This document shows, piece after piece, positions 1 through 9,947 of a stretch of 64,000 bases of DNA. The notes under the pieces were generated by a model. It saw only the letters and a list, made by a program, of their open reading frames with translations. It made no database searches and was not told the DNA's origin. Positions within the stretch are counted from its first letter, which is position 1; every line of letters begins with the position of its first letter. Origin of the DNA: Methanococcoides orientis (GTDB lineage: Archaea > Halobacteriota > Methanosarcinia > Methanosarcinales > Methanosarcinaceae); contig NZ_CP073710.1 in NCBI RefSeq assembly GCF_021184045.1, forward strand, positions 1,560,685 to 1,624,684, written 5' to 3'. A program made the translations under genes and the position numbers.

Positions 1-822
1 TTTGACGATTCCGCTCAATTACTGTTACTTGCTGCATTCGCCATAGGATTCACTTTAGTCATAACGACCATAATGTTGAACAATGTCATCTATGCAAGCA
101 ATATGGCATCGGAATCTACCAGCGACATCAGCAATTATGAGATCTCTAACATTGCTCAGATGACAGATGAAGCTACAAGGGCTGCTTACAACGACAGTAA
201 AAGTTATAGTGATGAAACTGCCAGAGATGCCAATATTACAGCATATATAGACAGCTATGCAAATGAAATATCAACCATATATGCATTCCGTGGTCTTTCC
301 CTATCCTTCGATGACAGTAACCTTACTGAAGCATACTTTACAGAAAATGGACTTTATTCAGGGAACTCAGATTGGGACGTCGTTAAAAATGTAAATCGTA
401 CAGATATATTCACGATCGAGTTAACAAATACATCAAAACTTGTGGATGAGTCAAATGCATATGAAGTATACCTCATAAACCAATCCAACGGAACAGTATG
501 GTCCATGAAAGTCTACAACGATAGTACGCATATAAACATAAGTGTTAATAATCAGATTGTTGATTCAAAAACACCAACTACATACATGATGCTTAATATC
601 ACAGGCGTATCATCTTTTAATTTTAATAAATCTACAACAAAAGACCCCTATATGATAAAATTTGTAAACTCAAGCAATGCCATGGGATATTACTCAATCT
701 CTGGCGGACTTGCCGATGGAAGTTCTTTTGTTGAAGAGAGATACAAAGTCACAAATACAACAATCAGTGTTGCATCCAGCAATAACAAGATCAACGTATC
801 AATACCTTTTACAATACCATGA
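1..822 (+). CDS. Pilin-like membrane-anchored protein, 5' partial
   Basis: The frame is open from base 1, so the true start lies outside the window; the first ATG inside it is at 73. The first ~25 residues form one hydrophobic helix (LLLLAAFAIGFTLV) followed by a polar, Asn/Ser/Thr-rich exported domain of about 240 residues with many N-x-S/T sites. This is the plan of archaeal type IV pilin-like proteins and resembles the haloarchaeal DUF7261 group. It lies 9 bp before a second protein of the same plan and heads a same-strand run of five. A role as a minor pilin or pseudopilin of the cell surface is inferred; no pilus ATPase or platform gene is in the window. Confidence 0.6.
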   Translation, partial: FDDSAQLLLLAAFAIGFTLVITTIMLNNVIYASNMASESTSDISNYEISNIAQMTDEATRAAYNDSKSYSDETARDANITAYIDSYANEISTIYAFRGLSLSFDDSNLTEAYFTENGLYSGNSDWDVVKNVNRTDIFTIELTNTSKLVDESNAYEVYLINQSNGTVWSMKVYNDSTHINISVNNQIVDSKTPTTYMMLNITGVSSFNFNKSTTKDPYMIKFVNSSNAMGYYSISGGLADGSSFVEERYKVTNTTISVASSNNKINVSIPFTIP

Positions 823-831
823 GGATCGAAC

Positions 832-1299
832 ATGAAACAAATATTCCATGAAAACGAAGCCGTAGCTACCTCTGTTGGATTCATACTTACATTTTCAATA
901 ACAGTTATCACTTTTTTGCTTGTTATGAATGCATCCTATGGTATGATGAACCAGGCAGAGCATACAGTTATGAGGGAAGAATTCGAGATCCATGGAAGTA
1001 ACATTGCACTCCAACTTACAGAGATGGAAACCATCGTAAACATTAGCAACAATGCAGGTGGAGAAGTTGGAGAAATCAAATATGAAATGTTGTTACCTTT
1101 GAAAGTAGCAAATGACTATTATTCTGTTAATTTTTCAACTGGCGAAATGACATTTGAGTCCCATGGTCGTGACGAAACAAGGGTTAAAATACCTTATGAA
1201 GCGAGAAATGTTCATGTAATGCCCACTACCATAAGCAGTGCAAGTGAGAAGCATTTTATGACCTATAATAGCAGTTCGAAAATGATAGAGATATACTGA
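832..1299 (+). CDS. Pilin-like protein (DUF7266-like)
   Basis: This 155-residue protein has a short charged N-terminus, the pilin-type junction ENEAVATSVGFILTF and a single hydrophobic helix at about residues 10-35. A beta-rich extracytoplasmic domain follows. The small/charged segment before an AVxxxVG helix is typical of archaeal class III (type IV pilin) signal peptides cut by a prepilin peptidase. The ATG follows a GAGGATCG ribosome site, 9 bp after the preceding pilin-like gene, so co-transcription is likely. The exact function is unknown. Confidence 0.6.
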   Translation: MKQIFHENEAVATSVGFILTFSITVITFLLVMNASYGMMNQAEHTVMREEFEIHGSNIALQLTEMETIVNISNNAGGEVGEIKYEMLLPLKVANDYYSVNFSTGEMTFESHGRDETRVKIPYEARNVHVMPTTISSASEKHFMTYNSSSKMIEIY

Positions 1300-1322
1300 T
1301 CAACTCAAAGGTTCTGATATAT

Positions 1323-2099
1323 ATGAGAAGAAAAAATATAATCAACTCGGAAAATGCAGTATCAGAAGTAGTTGATGTAGTGCTCATACTTGGTATAATG
1401 CTTATTGCAATAACTGTGATAACAGTTGCAGGATTTCCTGCTCTTCAAAACATGCAGGAAAGTGGACATAAAGAGAATATCAGACAAAGTTTCATAGTTC
1501 TTGGAGAGAATGTAAATAAGGTCGTCTTTGACAATGCTCCATCCCAGTCCATAGAATTGAAAATGTACGGAGGAGGAATATGGGTCACTGGAAATTCTTC
1601 AATTAATGTTGAATTGGAAACATGGAATGCTACGAACTCCACACCTGAAATTCAAACAAGATATACGCAACTTAGAGAATTGCAGAATCAATATGAAGAT
1701 ACAACAATCTCTTATGAGAACACAGGAGTTTGGGCAAAGTATGGGACTGGTGAAGCTGTGATTGTTCGGGAACCTCAGTTTATCAATTCAGATGAACTCC
1801 TCGTAATTCCTTTTACTCTTGTTACAGGTGTTGATGGTATTGCAGGAGAAGGCCTAGTAAGAGTAATTGCAGAAAAGGATTCAGTCCCTCAGGTCTATAA
1901 ATACCAAAATGTATCAGCAGTTAATATAACAATACAAAGTCCATATTATACCGCTTGGGAAGACTATCTGAACGAAACTCTGGGAATGCAAATCGTGGAC
2001 ATGGATCATATGAATTCAACAGTTAATGCATCCAGAAGTTATGCAAAGAATACCGACGTATACATACTTCAATCATCAATCGAAATGACAATTGAATAA
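1323..2099 (+). CDS. Pilin-like surface protein (DUF7289-like)
   Basis: The 258-residue protein has the N-terminal junction ENAVSEVVDVVLILG and one hydrophobic helix at about residues 14-37, then an ectodomain. It shares with the next two genes a block reading YE(N/G)xGVWxxYG and a PEF/PQF segment, so all three belong to one family. It is shorter than the two downstream copies because it lacks their long C-terminal part. It sits third in the five-gene run, 23 bp after the previous gene. A role in a type IV pilus-like surface structure is inferred from the signal and the gene cluster. Confidence 0.6.
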   Translation: MRRKNIINSENAVSEVVDVVLILGIMLIAITVITVAGFPALQNMQESGHKENIRQSFIVLGENVNKVVFDNAPSQSIELKMYGGGIWVTGNSSINVELETWNATNSTPEIQTRYTQLRELQNQYEDTTISYENTGVWAKYGTGEAVIVREPQFINSDELLVIPFTLVTGVDGIAGEGLVRVIAEKDSVPQVYKYQNVSAVNITIQSPYYTAWEDYLNETLGMQIVDMDHMNSTVNASRSYAKNTDVYILQSSIEMTIE

Positions 2100-2113
2100 G
2101 GTGGATATAGCAG

Positions 2114-3538
2114 ATGGAACGTGGAAAAAACATACTCAATGAATGTAATGCCGTTTCATCTGTTGTTGGATCATTATTAATTTTTTCAATGACAATCATT
2201 TGCATCACTGCAATGTTTCTCTACAGTGTCCCTATGATTGCTGAAATGCAAGATGAAGCCGAAGCGCAGAAAGTAGAACAGGCATTCACAATACTGGATT
2301 CACGTATAAGTAAAGTAGCACTTGGAGAATCTCCCCTACAAACAACATCTATCACAATGGAAGGAGGTACTTTAAACGTAAACGCCCCGGCGGAATCTGA
2401 AAAAGGAAGAATGACTATTCAGATCATCAACCAAACGGATAATACAAAGGAAGACTTCAATTGTTCACTCGGAACCATAGAATATGTCACAGATGATCGA
2501 AAAATAGCATACGAAGGTGGCGGCGTGTGGTCCAACTATGGTTCAAGAGGAGGAACGGTTATGATATCACCACCGGAGTTCCATTACAACGGAGTAACTC
2601 TAACTTTGCCAATAATGACCATTAATGGAAAATCTTCATCCAGCGGAGATGGTGACTTCGATATTGCAGTTACTTCCGACAACAAGCCACAAATATTATA
2701 TCCAAATGTATCAGCATCTGTCCAGAGAAAGAATCCAGTTATACATGACAAGGTCATTGTATACATTGAAAGTGAATACTACGATGCCTGGGCCGATTAT
2801 GCAAACACATTAATCTACACGACTGCAACAGTTGATGATACGAACGAAACAGCCATCATTGAATTCTATACTACCCCGCCAATGGGAACATTTAGCCTTA
2901 CTAATAATATAAAATTTGGTCAGGTCAATAAATCAAACTCACAACCGATCCACGACTTTAAGTTCCATTTTGAAGCCGCGAAGTCCCAGGGATTGAATCC
3001 AAAAAAGTATGAAATTAAAGCTATTTTCGATACAAAGACATTAATTTATAGTTTACAAAAAAAGAGCGGTGCTGATCAGCTTGAACTTTATGTAACCTAT
3101 ATGGATACATCTGTAGGTCCAGACTATATCGAACATTGGGAGGGAATTGAAACATTTTCAGTAGAAGGAGCACAAGCAGATGAGATCTCGAATGTGGATC
3201 TGCTTAATGAATCTTTCATGATGAAATATAGTCCACCCAATCTGGATGGTGCAGACACCGATTTCTCATGGGGACCATCCAATACTACAAGTGAATTACC
3301 GAACGTTGAAATCAATACAACATCAGGATATGATCAATATTCACTGGAAAATGTAACTCAACATTACATTAAACTAATGACAAATGAAGAACAAATCGAA
3401 TTCAATCTGGATGGCGGTTCGCAGGATCCAATGGATTATGGAAGCTCAAAGATAACTCTAAATTATGATTCAATTGGAAATCTTATTACTTATCTACATG
3501 TAACTCAAAACGAGCTGGATGTACAAATTGTAAATTGA
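2114..3538 (+). CDS. Pilin-like surface protein (DUF7289-like), paralog A
   Basis: The 474-residue protein begins with a charged leader, the junction CNAVSSVVGSLL and one hydrophobic helix at about residues 12-37. A large ectodomain follows. The motifs KVEQAFTILDSRISK, YEGGGVWSNYG and SPPEFHYN are nearly identical in the next gene, making the two clear tandem paralogs over their full lengths. The start has a GGTGG site in the 14-bp gap after the preceding gene. There is no C-terminal anchor; the N-terminal helix would hold it in the membrane or in a filament. Function is inferred only from architecture. Confidence 0.62.
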   Translation: MERGKNILNECNAVSSVVGSLLIFSMTIICITAMFLYSVPMIAEMQDEAEAQKVEQAFTILDSRISKVALGESPLQTTSITMEGGTLNVNAPAESEKGRMTIQIINQTDNTKEDFNCSLGTIEYVTDDRKIAYEGGGVWSNYGSRGGTVMISPPEFHYNGVTLTLPIMTINGKSSSSGDGDFDIAVTSDNKPQILYPNVSASVQRKNPVIHDKVIVYIESEYYDAWADYANTLIYTTATVDDTNETAIIEFYTTPPMGTFSLTNNIKFGQVNKSNSQPIHDFKFHFEAAKSQGLNPKKYEIKAIFDTKTLIYSLQKKSGADQLELYVTYMDTSVGPDYIEHWEGIETFSVEGAQADEISNVDLLNESFMMKYSPPNLDGADTDFSWGPSNTTSELPNVEINTTSGYDQYSLENVTQHYIKLMTNEEQIEFNLDGGSQDPMDYGSSKITLNYDSIGNLITYLHVTQNELDVQIVN

Positions 3539-3675
3539 GATCTATAATACCAATACGCGGTCTTATAATATTAAAAATCCAATTGACATGCACAAAAAGA
3601 TAAGTATGCTAAACTCAATAAATAATATCATAAAACGTTTTATCATAATGAATATATAATTCGGATTTGGTGGAT

Positions 3676-5076
3676 ATGGGGACTCGAAATAAAACATTAG
3701 ACTCATGTAAAGCGGTTTCATCAGTTGTTGGATTGTTGCTGATGTACTCACTTGCAATAATTGCTATTGGAATTATATTGGTTTATAATGTCCCTGTGCT
3801 TAATGATATGCAGGAAAATGCAAAAGCACAAAAAGTTGAACAGGCTTTTACGGTTCTTGACTCTCGAATAAGTAAAGCAGCACTGGGAGAATCACCATAC
3901 CAAACAACGGCTATATCCCTTATGGGTGGAAGTGTAAGTGTAAATAGTCCTGGTGAAAATGAAAAGGGACTCATGACAATACAAATCATAAATTATACTA
4001 CCAATAATTCAGAAGAATTTAACTGCTCATTGGGTACTATAGAATATATAAAAGATGATCGAACAGTAGCCTATGAAGGTGGAGGAGTATGGTCTGATTA
4101 TGGATCAAACGGTGGAATTGTTATGGTATCACCACCAGAATTTCATTATAATACTGTAACATTAACTTTGCCATTAACAACCATCAATGGAAATTCAACG
4201 GTCGCTGGCAATGGTAATATCGATATTGCTGTTACTTCCGATAACAAACCATACGTACTGTTCCCTAATGAATCTACCAACCGATCAAATCCTGTTACAG
4301 ACTATGATGAGATTCTGATCTATATAAAAAGTGACTACTACAAAGGCTGGGCAAGCTACATTAATTCAATGCCTAACACAGTCACAGTACTTGATGACGA
4401 AAATAAAACAGTGATAACTCAATTCACTACAGAACCACCAATGGGAACATATCCCCTCAAAAGGAAGTTGAAAGTTGGTCGAATTGATCCAGAACCAGCA
4501 GAACCAGTGTATGATTTCTATTATTACTTGGATGGTGATGGCAGTCAAGGATTACAGTCAATGAAATCGAACTTGATTGCAACATCTGGAACAAGAACAC
4601 TCACATATAATTTCCAAAAGAAGAATGGACATTATCCAATAAAAATCACTTCTGTGACCTATGAAGATACCAACTCAGGGATTGATTATATGGAAGAATG
4701 GGAAGGGATAGGTGAATACACCATAAATGGGAAAAATGATGGTGAGAATGCAACTGTGGATTTGCTAAATGAATCATTCATGATGAGATATATTAGTGAT
4801 TATCAAGACTTTTCTTGGGGACCATCCGGACCCATCAAAGAACTACCTGATGTTGAAATATATAATAACGATGAAAACTATTCGATTAATGATATTACAC
4901 AACATTACATGAAATTAATAACAGAAGAAGGTCCAGTTTTCTTCTATTTAGATAATGGAAACCAAGACAATATAGACTATGACGCTTCTACAGTTACTAT
5001 CAATTATAAGGGACTAGGTAACTTTATTACCTACCTACACATCACTCAAAATGAACTGGATGTAACCGTAGAATAA
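3676..5076 (+). CDS. Pilin-like surface protein (DUF7289-like), paralog B
   Basis: I chose the ATG at 3676 (466 residues) over an in-frame TTG at 3667, because the TTG lies inside the TTTGGTGG ribosome site. The architecture matches the preceding gene: junction CKAVSSVVGLLL, one N-terminal helix, the shared motifs KVEQAFTVLDSRISK, YEGGGVWSDYG and SPPEFHYN, and the same ending with ITQNELDVTVE. The gene has its own ~135-bp AT-rich upstream region with TATA-like runs, unlike the closely packed genes before it, so it may be transcribed separately. It ends at a hairpin shared with the convergent neighbour. Confidence 0.62.
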   Translation: MGTRNKTLDSCKAVSSVVGLLLMYSLAIIAIGIILVYNVPVLNDMQENAKAQKVEQAFTVLDSRISKAALGESPYQTTAISLMGGSVSVNSPGENEKGLMTIQIINYTTNNSEEFNCSLGTIEYIKDDRTVAYEGGGVWSDYGSNGGIVMVSPPEFHYNTVTLTLPLTTINGNSTVAGNGNIDIAVTSDNKPYVLFPNESTNRSNPVTDYDEILIYIKSDYYKGWASYINSMPNTVTVLDDENKTVITQFTTEPPMGTYPLKRKLKVGRIDPEPAEPVYDFYYYLDGDGSQGLQSMKSNLIATSGTRTLTYNFQKKNGHYPIKITSVTYEDTNSGIDYMEEWEGIGEYTINGKNDGENATVDLLNESFMMRYISDYQDFSWGPSGPIKELPDVEIYNNDENYSINDITQHYMKLITEEGPVFFYLDNGNQDNIDYDASTVTINYKGLGNFITYLHITQNELDVTVE

Positions 5077-5095
5077 CCAAATAAAAAATCAACTC

Positions 5096-5123
5096 GGGTC
5101 ATATAGCACATAACCTATGACCC
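5096..5123. terminator. Bidirectional hairpin between convergent genes
   Basis: A perfect 8-bp inverted repeat, GGGTCATA / TATGACCC with a 12-base loop, lies in the 70-bp gap between two genes that converge. A-rich sequence precedes it and T-rich sequence follows, so it can serve both strands. This is a sequence-based call; archaeal termination depends mainly on the T-tract. Confidence 0.5.
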
Positions 5124-5146
5124 AAAATTACTATTTTTAAAATCCT

Positions 5147-5722
5147 TCACTCAACGTCCGAGACTTCCGTATACTCAGCAGTATAGCTCTCTCCTGCACC
5201 GATCTGTGCTTCGAGGGCTGCCACCAATGCAAGGAAGTAGAATGGTGTTGTCAGTAAAGAACCAACATAGACCATGCCGCCTATTGCGCTGATCACCCAC
5301 AGGATGATAGCCAGAACAAGAGTGTCGACAAAGTTGTTCTTTGATATCTCGATACTTTCTTTTATGGAATCCATTACGCCGTATCCCCTTATAATAAGGA
5401 GAGGAAGTGCATAGATCATAAGGATTGAAAGCACGATTCCCGGAAGTACCAGGAACATAAATCCTATTCCCACTATAATGGCGAATATGATAAAGAACAC
5501 CCAGCTCTTTATGAAATTGTTGAAACCTTCGAAAAGGTCATTGATCTCAACCTTTTCACCACCCATTCCTTTTACGGCCATGTAAGCAAGACCATAGAAG
5601 AGCGGTGCAATGGTTACAATGAATATGGAACCTATAAATGCTATCAATGTAGCTACTACATAAGCTGCAATGTTCTCTTTGAAAACATCCCATGCTCGCC
5701 TAAATATTTCTTCATAATCCAT
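5147..5722 (-). CDS. Multi-pass membrane protein of unknown function
   Basis: The likely start is the ATG at 5722 (191 residues), 6 bases after a GAGGTGAT ribosome site; a longer frame to 5758 has no such site. The protein has four to six hydrophobic segments, with a conserved-looking core (VLPGIVLSILMIYALPLLI followed by GVMDSIKESIEISKNNF). That core recurs in small archaeal and bacterial membrane proteins resembling the DUF975/DUF4013 group. The neighbour upstream on the same strand is an MscS channel 100 bp away. No enzymatic residues are apparent and I do not assign a function. Confidence 0.6.
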   Translation of the reverse strand: MDYEEIFRRAWDVFKENIAAYVVATLIAFIGSIFIVTIAPLFYGLAYMAVKGMGGEKVEINDLFEGFNNFIKSWVFFIIFAIIVGIGFMFLVLPGIVLSILMIYALPLLIIRGYGVMDSIKESIEISKNNFVDTLVLAIILWVISAIGGMVYVGSLLTTPFYFLALVAALEAQIGAGESYTAEYTEVSDVE

Positions 5723-5823
5723 AAGATCACCTCTAAAATAAAATAGATTTATAGGCATAAATACTTTTGTACCGGACTATATATGGAAAGGCTTGCGGAT
5801 AATTCAAGCTTGCGCTTCCACAT

Positions 5824-6909
5824 TCATTGTTGGTTAAGTATTGTATACGTAGGGAAGGGTATGTCAATTCCCTCCTTCCTGAACTCGGAATCTATCAGCG
5901 TGTTAACTTCATTTATGACACTGAACTTTTCTGAAGGATACCTTACCCACAGGATCAATGCAAAATCAAGGCTGAAATCCCCATGGTTGTCAAATCTTAC
6001 TGAAGGCTCAGGGTAATCCAGAACAAGATCAATGCTCTTTGCGATGTTCAGAAGGACCCTTTTTACCTTTGCAACATCGGAACCATACGCAACACCGATG
6101 GTTATTTTCACCATCATTTTAGGCTGGGGTGATGTATAATTTATGACCTTGTTGTTTGCTATTATGCTGTTCGGGATAATGATCATATTGTTGTAGAAAT
6201 CAAGGATCCGGGTGCTTCTTATACCAACTTCTTCCACAATCCCGATCTGGCCATCGGCGATCTCGATGCGGTCACCGTTCTTGAAAGGCTTGTCATAATA
6301 GATAGAAAGACCACCGAAGAACTGTGAGATAGCATCCTTGGCAGCAAATGCTATTGCAATACCCACGATACCTGCAGATGCGAACAAAGGAACAACGTTC
6401 ACTCCCCAGACACCTTCGAGTATCAGACCGATACCGACCAGACCGATCACAATATCGGAGAGACCTTTCATGAGTGGGAGCATTTCGTCATCGATCTTTG
6501 TCTCTGTCTTCTTTACTAACGATGGAAGGACATTGTCAAACAGTATCTTGTTAAGGCTGATCAAGGTAAATATCCAGACCAGTGCCAGAATGGTCAGCAA
6601 TATGTCATTGAAGATCCACAGATAACTTTTTGCACCACCAACTATGGAAAGTGCAAGGAATGCGCCCATGAGTATAACCGTGTAGTATATAGGCCTCTTT
6701 ACAGCGTGTATTACAAGGTCATCGATCTCAAATCTCGTCTTAGAGGTAAAATGCAGAAGAACTTTCTTGAAAACGAGATCTACCAGATAAGCAAGTATCA
6801 CAGATAATACCATTATAGAGGCTGCCAGGGCTAATTTGTATTCAATTGTACCAAAAAGCGACCCTAATATTTGCTGGGCATACATGGATACTGTTTCATT
6901 GAATGACAT
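5824..6909 (-). CDS. Small-conductance mechanosensitive channel, MscS family
   Basis: The 361-residue protein has about four N-terminal membrane helices, then the MscS pore helix and beta domain. The signature AFAAKDAISQFFGGLSIYY leads into the KPFKNGDRIEI segment of the OB-like middle domain, and an alpha/beta C-terminal vestibule region follows. MscS channels open under membrane tension and release small solutes during hypo-osmotic shock. The length is normal for archaeal members. It is transcribed in the same direction as the large histidine kinase upstream, with a 29-bp gap, so the two may be co-transcribed. Confidence 0.9.
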   Translation of the reverse strand: MSFNETVSMYAQQILGSLFGTIEYKLALAASIMVLSVILAYLVDLVFKKVLLHFTSKTRFEIDDLVIHAVKRPIYYTVILMGAFLALSIVGGAKSYLWIFNDILLTILALVWIFTLISLNKILFDNVLPSLVKKTETKIDDEMLPLMKGLSDIVIGLVGIGLILEGVWGVNVVPLFASAGIVGIAIAFAAKDAISQFFGGLSIYYDKPFKNGDRIEIADGQIGIVEEVGIRSTRILDFYNNMIIIPNSIIANNKVINYTSPQPKMMVKITIGVAYGSDVAKVKRVLLNIAKSIDLVLDYPEPSVRFDNHGDFSLDFALILWVRYPSEKFSVINEVNTLIDSEFRKEGIDIPFPTYTILNQQ

Positions 6910-6938
6910 AGATATAGAATTGGTAAGTAAATATATAT

Positions 6939-9900
6939 TTATTTGGACACGACATCGGAAATTACACGATGAATAGTATCAAGCAGATCCTTTTTGCTGA
7001 AAACTCCTTTTTTAATAATCGAATTTACTTTCCTGTCCATGAATACACGGTCCCTGGCTGTAATATCACTCCCGGTGCATGCTACGATAGGAATATTACT
7101 AGTTTCAGGGTTTGATCTTAATACGGAGATCACATCTAATCCGGAGACATGTGGCATCATGAGGTCAAGTAATACAATATCTGGCTGTTGTTCCGTGCAT
7201 ATATCAATTGCATCCGTCCCGGAATATGCACGCAATACGGTGAAGCCTTCCGGTTCCAGCATAGATGACAGAAGCTCAACAGCATAAGGCTCATCATCAC
7301 TTATCAGGATCACCGGGTTCTTTCGTTCAAGTTTCTCTTTGTACCTGTCCATCAGTTTCAAAAGATAATCACGATCGAATGGTTTTGTCAGGTGACCCAC
7401 TGCACCAAGTTCCAGAGCAGTTTCTTTCTGATCCATCATAGAGATCATTACTACAGGGATATCAGAGGTCGAAACGTCCTCTTTCAAATGGCGAAGTACA
7501 CTCCACCCATCCATCTCCGGCAACACTACACCAAGAATAACAGCAAAAGGTTTCAATTTTCTGGCAATCGCCACAGCTTCTATACCATTTTCAGCAGAAA
7601 CGACACGATAGCCACCATCAATAAAAGTTAACATCAAAAGCTCACGCGACCTTTCATCTTCCTCAATAACAAGTATCAGAGGATCGTTGTCCGTGCATTT
7701 GTCAGGAACTATGATCTCAGGAGCTACCTTTTTAGCTAGTGCATCAATAGCATCACTACCAATATGTCCGGAATTGTCCTGGACTGTTTGCTGAGCGACC
7801 TTCGGAATAGAGGGCTGAGTTATAGACTTACCTTTACAAGGCGATACTCCTGAAATCGGTATGTCAAAGAAGAAGGTGCTTCCCAAGTTGGGTTTGCTTT
7901 TGACCCAGACGTTTCCACCATGCATCTCCACAAAGTGCTTGACAATTGCAAGGCCAAGACCGGTACCACCGTAACCCCGACGGTGGGAAGCATCCGCCTG
8001 ACTAAAGGGCTTGAAAAGGGACTGACGGTCCTCTTCAGAAATACCAATACCAGTATCTTTTACCTGAACCACTAAACGTTCTTCAACAAATCTTGCACTG
8101 ACATCAACAGAACCGCCTGCAGGAGTAAACTTTATTGCATTGCTCACCAGATTTTGCAGGATCTGTTCGAACTTCTGCTTATCAGCGTTAATAACGATAC
8201 CCCGTGGATCTAATTCAGAATGCAGATCAACATCTTTCTTCTCAGCCATTGGAGCAAGCAGAGAACAAACCACATCAAACGATTCCAAAACAAGGAAATG
8301 TTCGTAGTTCAATTCCACATTCCCGGATTCCACCCTTGAAATATCCAGAATATCATTGATAATGTCCAGTAGCTTCTTACCACTATCCGAGATATTATGC
8401 AGGTATTTCGCCTGTTTTTCATTAATGTCTCCCGATCCAAGCATAACATCGGAAAAGCCAATTATAGCATTCAAGGGAGTTCTGAGCTCATGCGTCATAT
8501 TGGAAAGGAATTCACTTTTTGCAATAATAACAGTTTCAGCGTTAGCCTTTGCAGCTAAGAGATTTTCCTCTTTGTTCCTGCGTTCAATGACATCATTCGA
8601 AATGAGCAGAAACGCATTTTTGCCCCTGTATTCTATAAGACTGGCATTCATTTCCACAGGTAAGCTCATCCCATTTTTTTTCAGAAGGACCGTCTCAAAG
8701 ATCGAATGTCCATTATCGAGCACTTCACCCATATGAACTTTAAATTCCTCTACACAGTCAGAGAGGATAACTGACCCTGAACTCAGAGAAAGAAGTTCTT
8801 CATACGTGTAACCTAAAAATTCAAGTCCGGCCTTATTGGCCTTAAGGAAAGTCCCATTAAGATCCTGGACATAAACACCATAACTAAATCTATCAAACAG
8901 TGCCCTGTACTCTGCTTCTGTTTCTGCTTCCTTCAATTCGGCCTCAGCAATTTTCTTATCAGTGATATCCAGGATAATACCATGATAGCGGTCAGTAATA
9001 CCATCTTCCACAATTTCCAGCTGAGAATGTTCAGATATCCAATGGACATTTCCATTTCGATCCAGAATACGGTACTCTTTGGAGAAATCTCTTTTATTTT
9101 GTTTTAAGCATTCAAGAAGATCAGAATAATAGCCTTCAACATCATCCGGATGAATAATATCAGCATAAACGATCTCACCAGACATCAGGGTCGCTGCATC
9201 ATACCCAAATTGGCTCACATTATCCGACACGAACTCAACCGGGAATCCTTTTTCAGCCTTCCACAGGAAGGCAATAGCAGGACTGCTGCGATAGATGCAA
9301 CTGAGCTCTTCATCTTTTCTTGTTGGTTTAGGAGACACTTGTATTTCCGGCTCAATAGCCGGTGTTTCCTCCTCAAGTGAAAGGTTCTTTTCATCCACTT
9401 CTATGATGATGTTGCCATTCCTGTGCATCAGATCGATGACCTCAGAGCGGGAGAAAACATCGATCGGAAAAGTACACAACGATCTCATCCCAAGCTCCCT
9501 GACAGTATCTTTTACAATATCGGCGTAAGATGTAAGATATTCCAGTCCGGAACCTTCAACATCCTGCAGATCCACGTTAAAGCGAAGCCCATCGAAACCA
9601 TCCAGTATAACCTGGTCCTGCATGAGTTTCCAGTGATCAAGCAGAAGAGAAGGCAATAATTTCAGGTCATTTCCGGGTAATTCCGGCATAGGAACGATCT
9701 CAAGCTGGGATGTGCGAAGATAAGGATCAATATAGATGCCCCTTTCTTTGAGCATATCTTTTGCCTTTGTAGCACTTTCCACATCAGGGGTCATCCATAC
9801 ACATAATTCGTTGCCATCGAGACCTGACATGATGTAATCCTGCAGAAATTCGGCCAGCTGTGCCTTATCCTTATATACAAAGCAAAAATGACAGCCATTA

Positions 9901-9947
9901 GAAATGACAGACGCGTCTTTGTCCGTTTTTCTTACTTGATCATCCAT
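6939..9947 (-). CDS. Hybrid sensor histidine kinase: MEDS-PAS-PAS-HisKA-HATPase-REC-REC
   Basis: The 1002-residue protein is predicted to be cytoplasmic. Residues ~15-185 form a MEDS (DcmR-type) sensory domain found in methylotrophs and methanogens. PAS domains lie at ~213-335 and ~345-455. The HisKA box SNMTHELRTPLN carries His486, and the ATPase has N603, DTGIGIS and GTGLGLAI. Two receiver domains follow. The second (~877-1000) has its phosphorylatable Asp928 in LLDLMMP. The first (~756-870) reads VILGVVLPEMDGW, with Gly806 where Asp is expected, so it is probably a pseudo-receiver. Start ATG follows a GGAAAG site. The signal and output are unknown; no separate DNA-binding partner is adjacent. 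Confidence 0.9.
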   Translation of the reverse strand: MDDQVRKTDKDASVISNGCHFCFVYKDKAQLAEFLQDYIMSGLDGNELCVWMTPDVESATKAKDMLKERGIYIDPYLRTSQLEIVPMPELPGNDLKLLPSLLLDHWKLMQDQVILDGFDGLRFNVDLQDVEGSGLEYLTSYADIVKDTVRELGMRSLCTFPIDVFSRSEVIDLMHRNGNIIIEVDEKNLSLEEETPAIEPEIQVSPKPTRKDEELSCIYRSSPAIAFLWKAEKGFPVEFVSDNVSQFGYDAATLMSGEIVYADIIHPDDVEGYYSDLLECLKQNKRDFSKEYRILDRNGNVHWISEHSQLEIVEDGITDRYHGIILDITDKKIAEAELKEAETEAEYRALFDRFSYGVYVQDLNGTFLKANKAGLEFLGYTYEELLSLSSGSVILSDCVEEFKVHMGEVLDNGHSIFETVLLKKNGMSLPVEMNASLIEYRGKNAFLLISNDVIERRNKEENLLAAKANAETVIIAKSEFLSNMTHELRTPLNAIIGFSDVMLGSGDINEKQAKYLHNISDSGKKLLDIINDILDISRVESGNVELNYEHFLVLESFDVVCSLLAPMAEKKDVDLHSELDPRGIVINADKQKFEQILQNLVSNAIKFTPAGGSVDVSARFVEERLVVQVKDTGIGISEEDRQSLFKPFSQADASHRRGYGGTGLGLAIVKHFVEMHGGNVWVKSKPNLGSTFFFDIPISGVSPCKGKSITQPSIPKVAQQTVQDNSGHIGSDAIDALAKKVAPEIIVPDKCTDNDPLILVIEEDERSRELLMLTFIDGGYRVVSAENGIEAVAIARKLKPFAVILGVVLPEMDGWSVLRHLKEDVSTSDIPVVMISMMDQKETALELGAVGHLTKPFDRDYLLKLMDRYKEKLERKNPVILISDDEPYAVELLSSMLEPEGFTVLRAYSGTDAIDICTEQQPDIVLLDLMMPHVSGLDVISVLRSNPETSNIPIVACTGSDITARDRVFMDRKVNSIIKKGVFSKKDLLDTIHRVISDVVSK

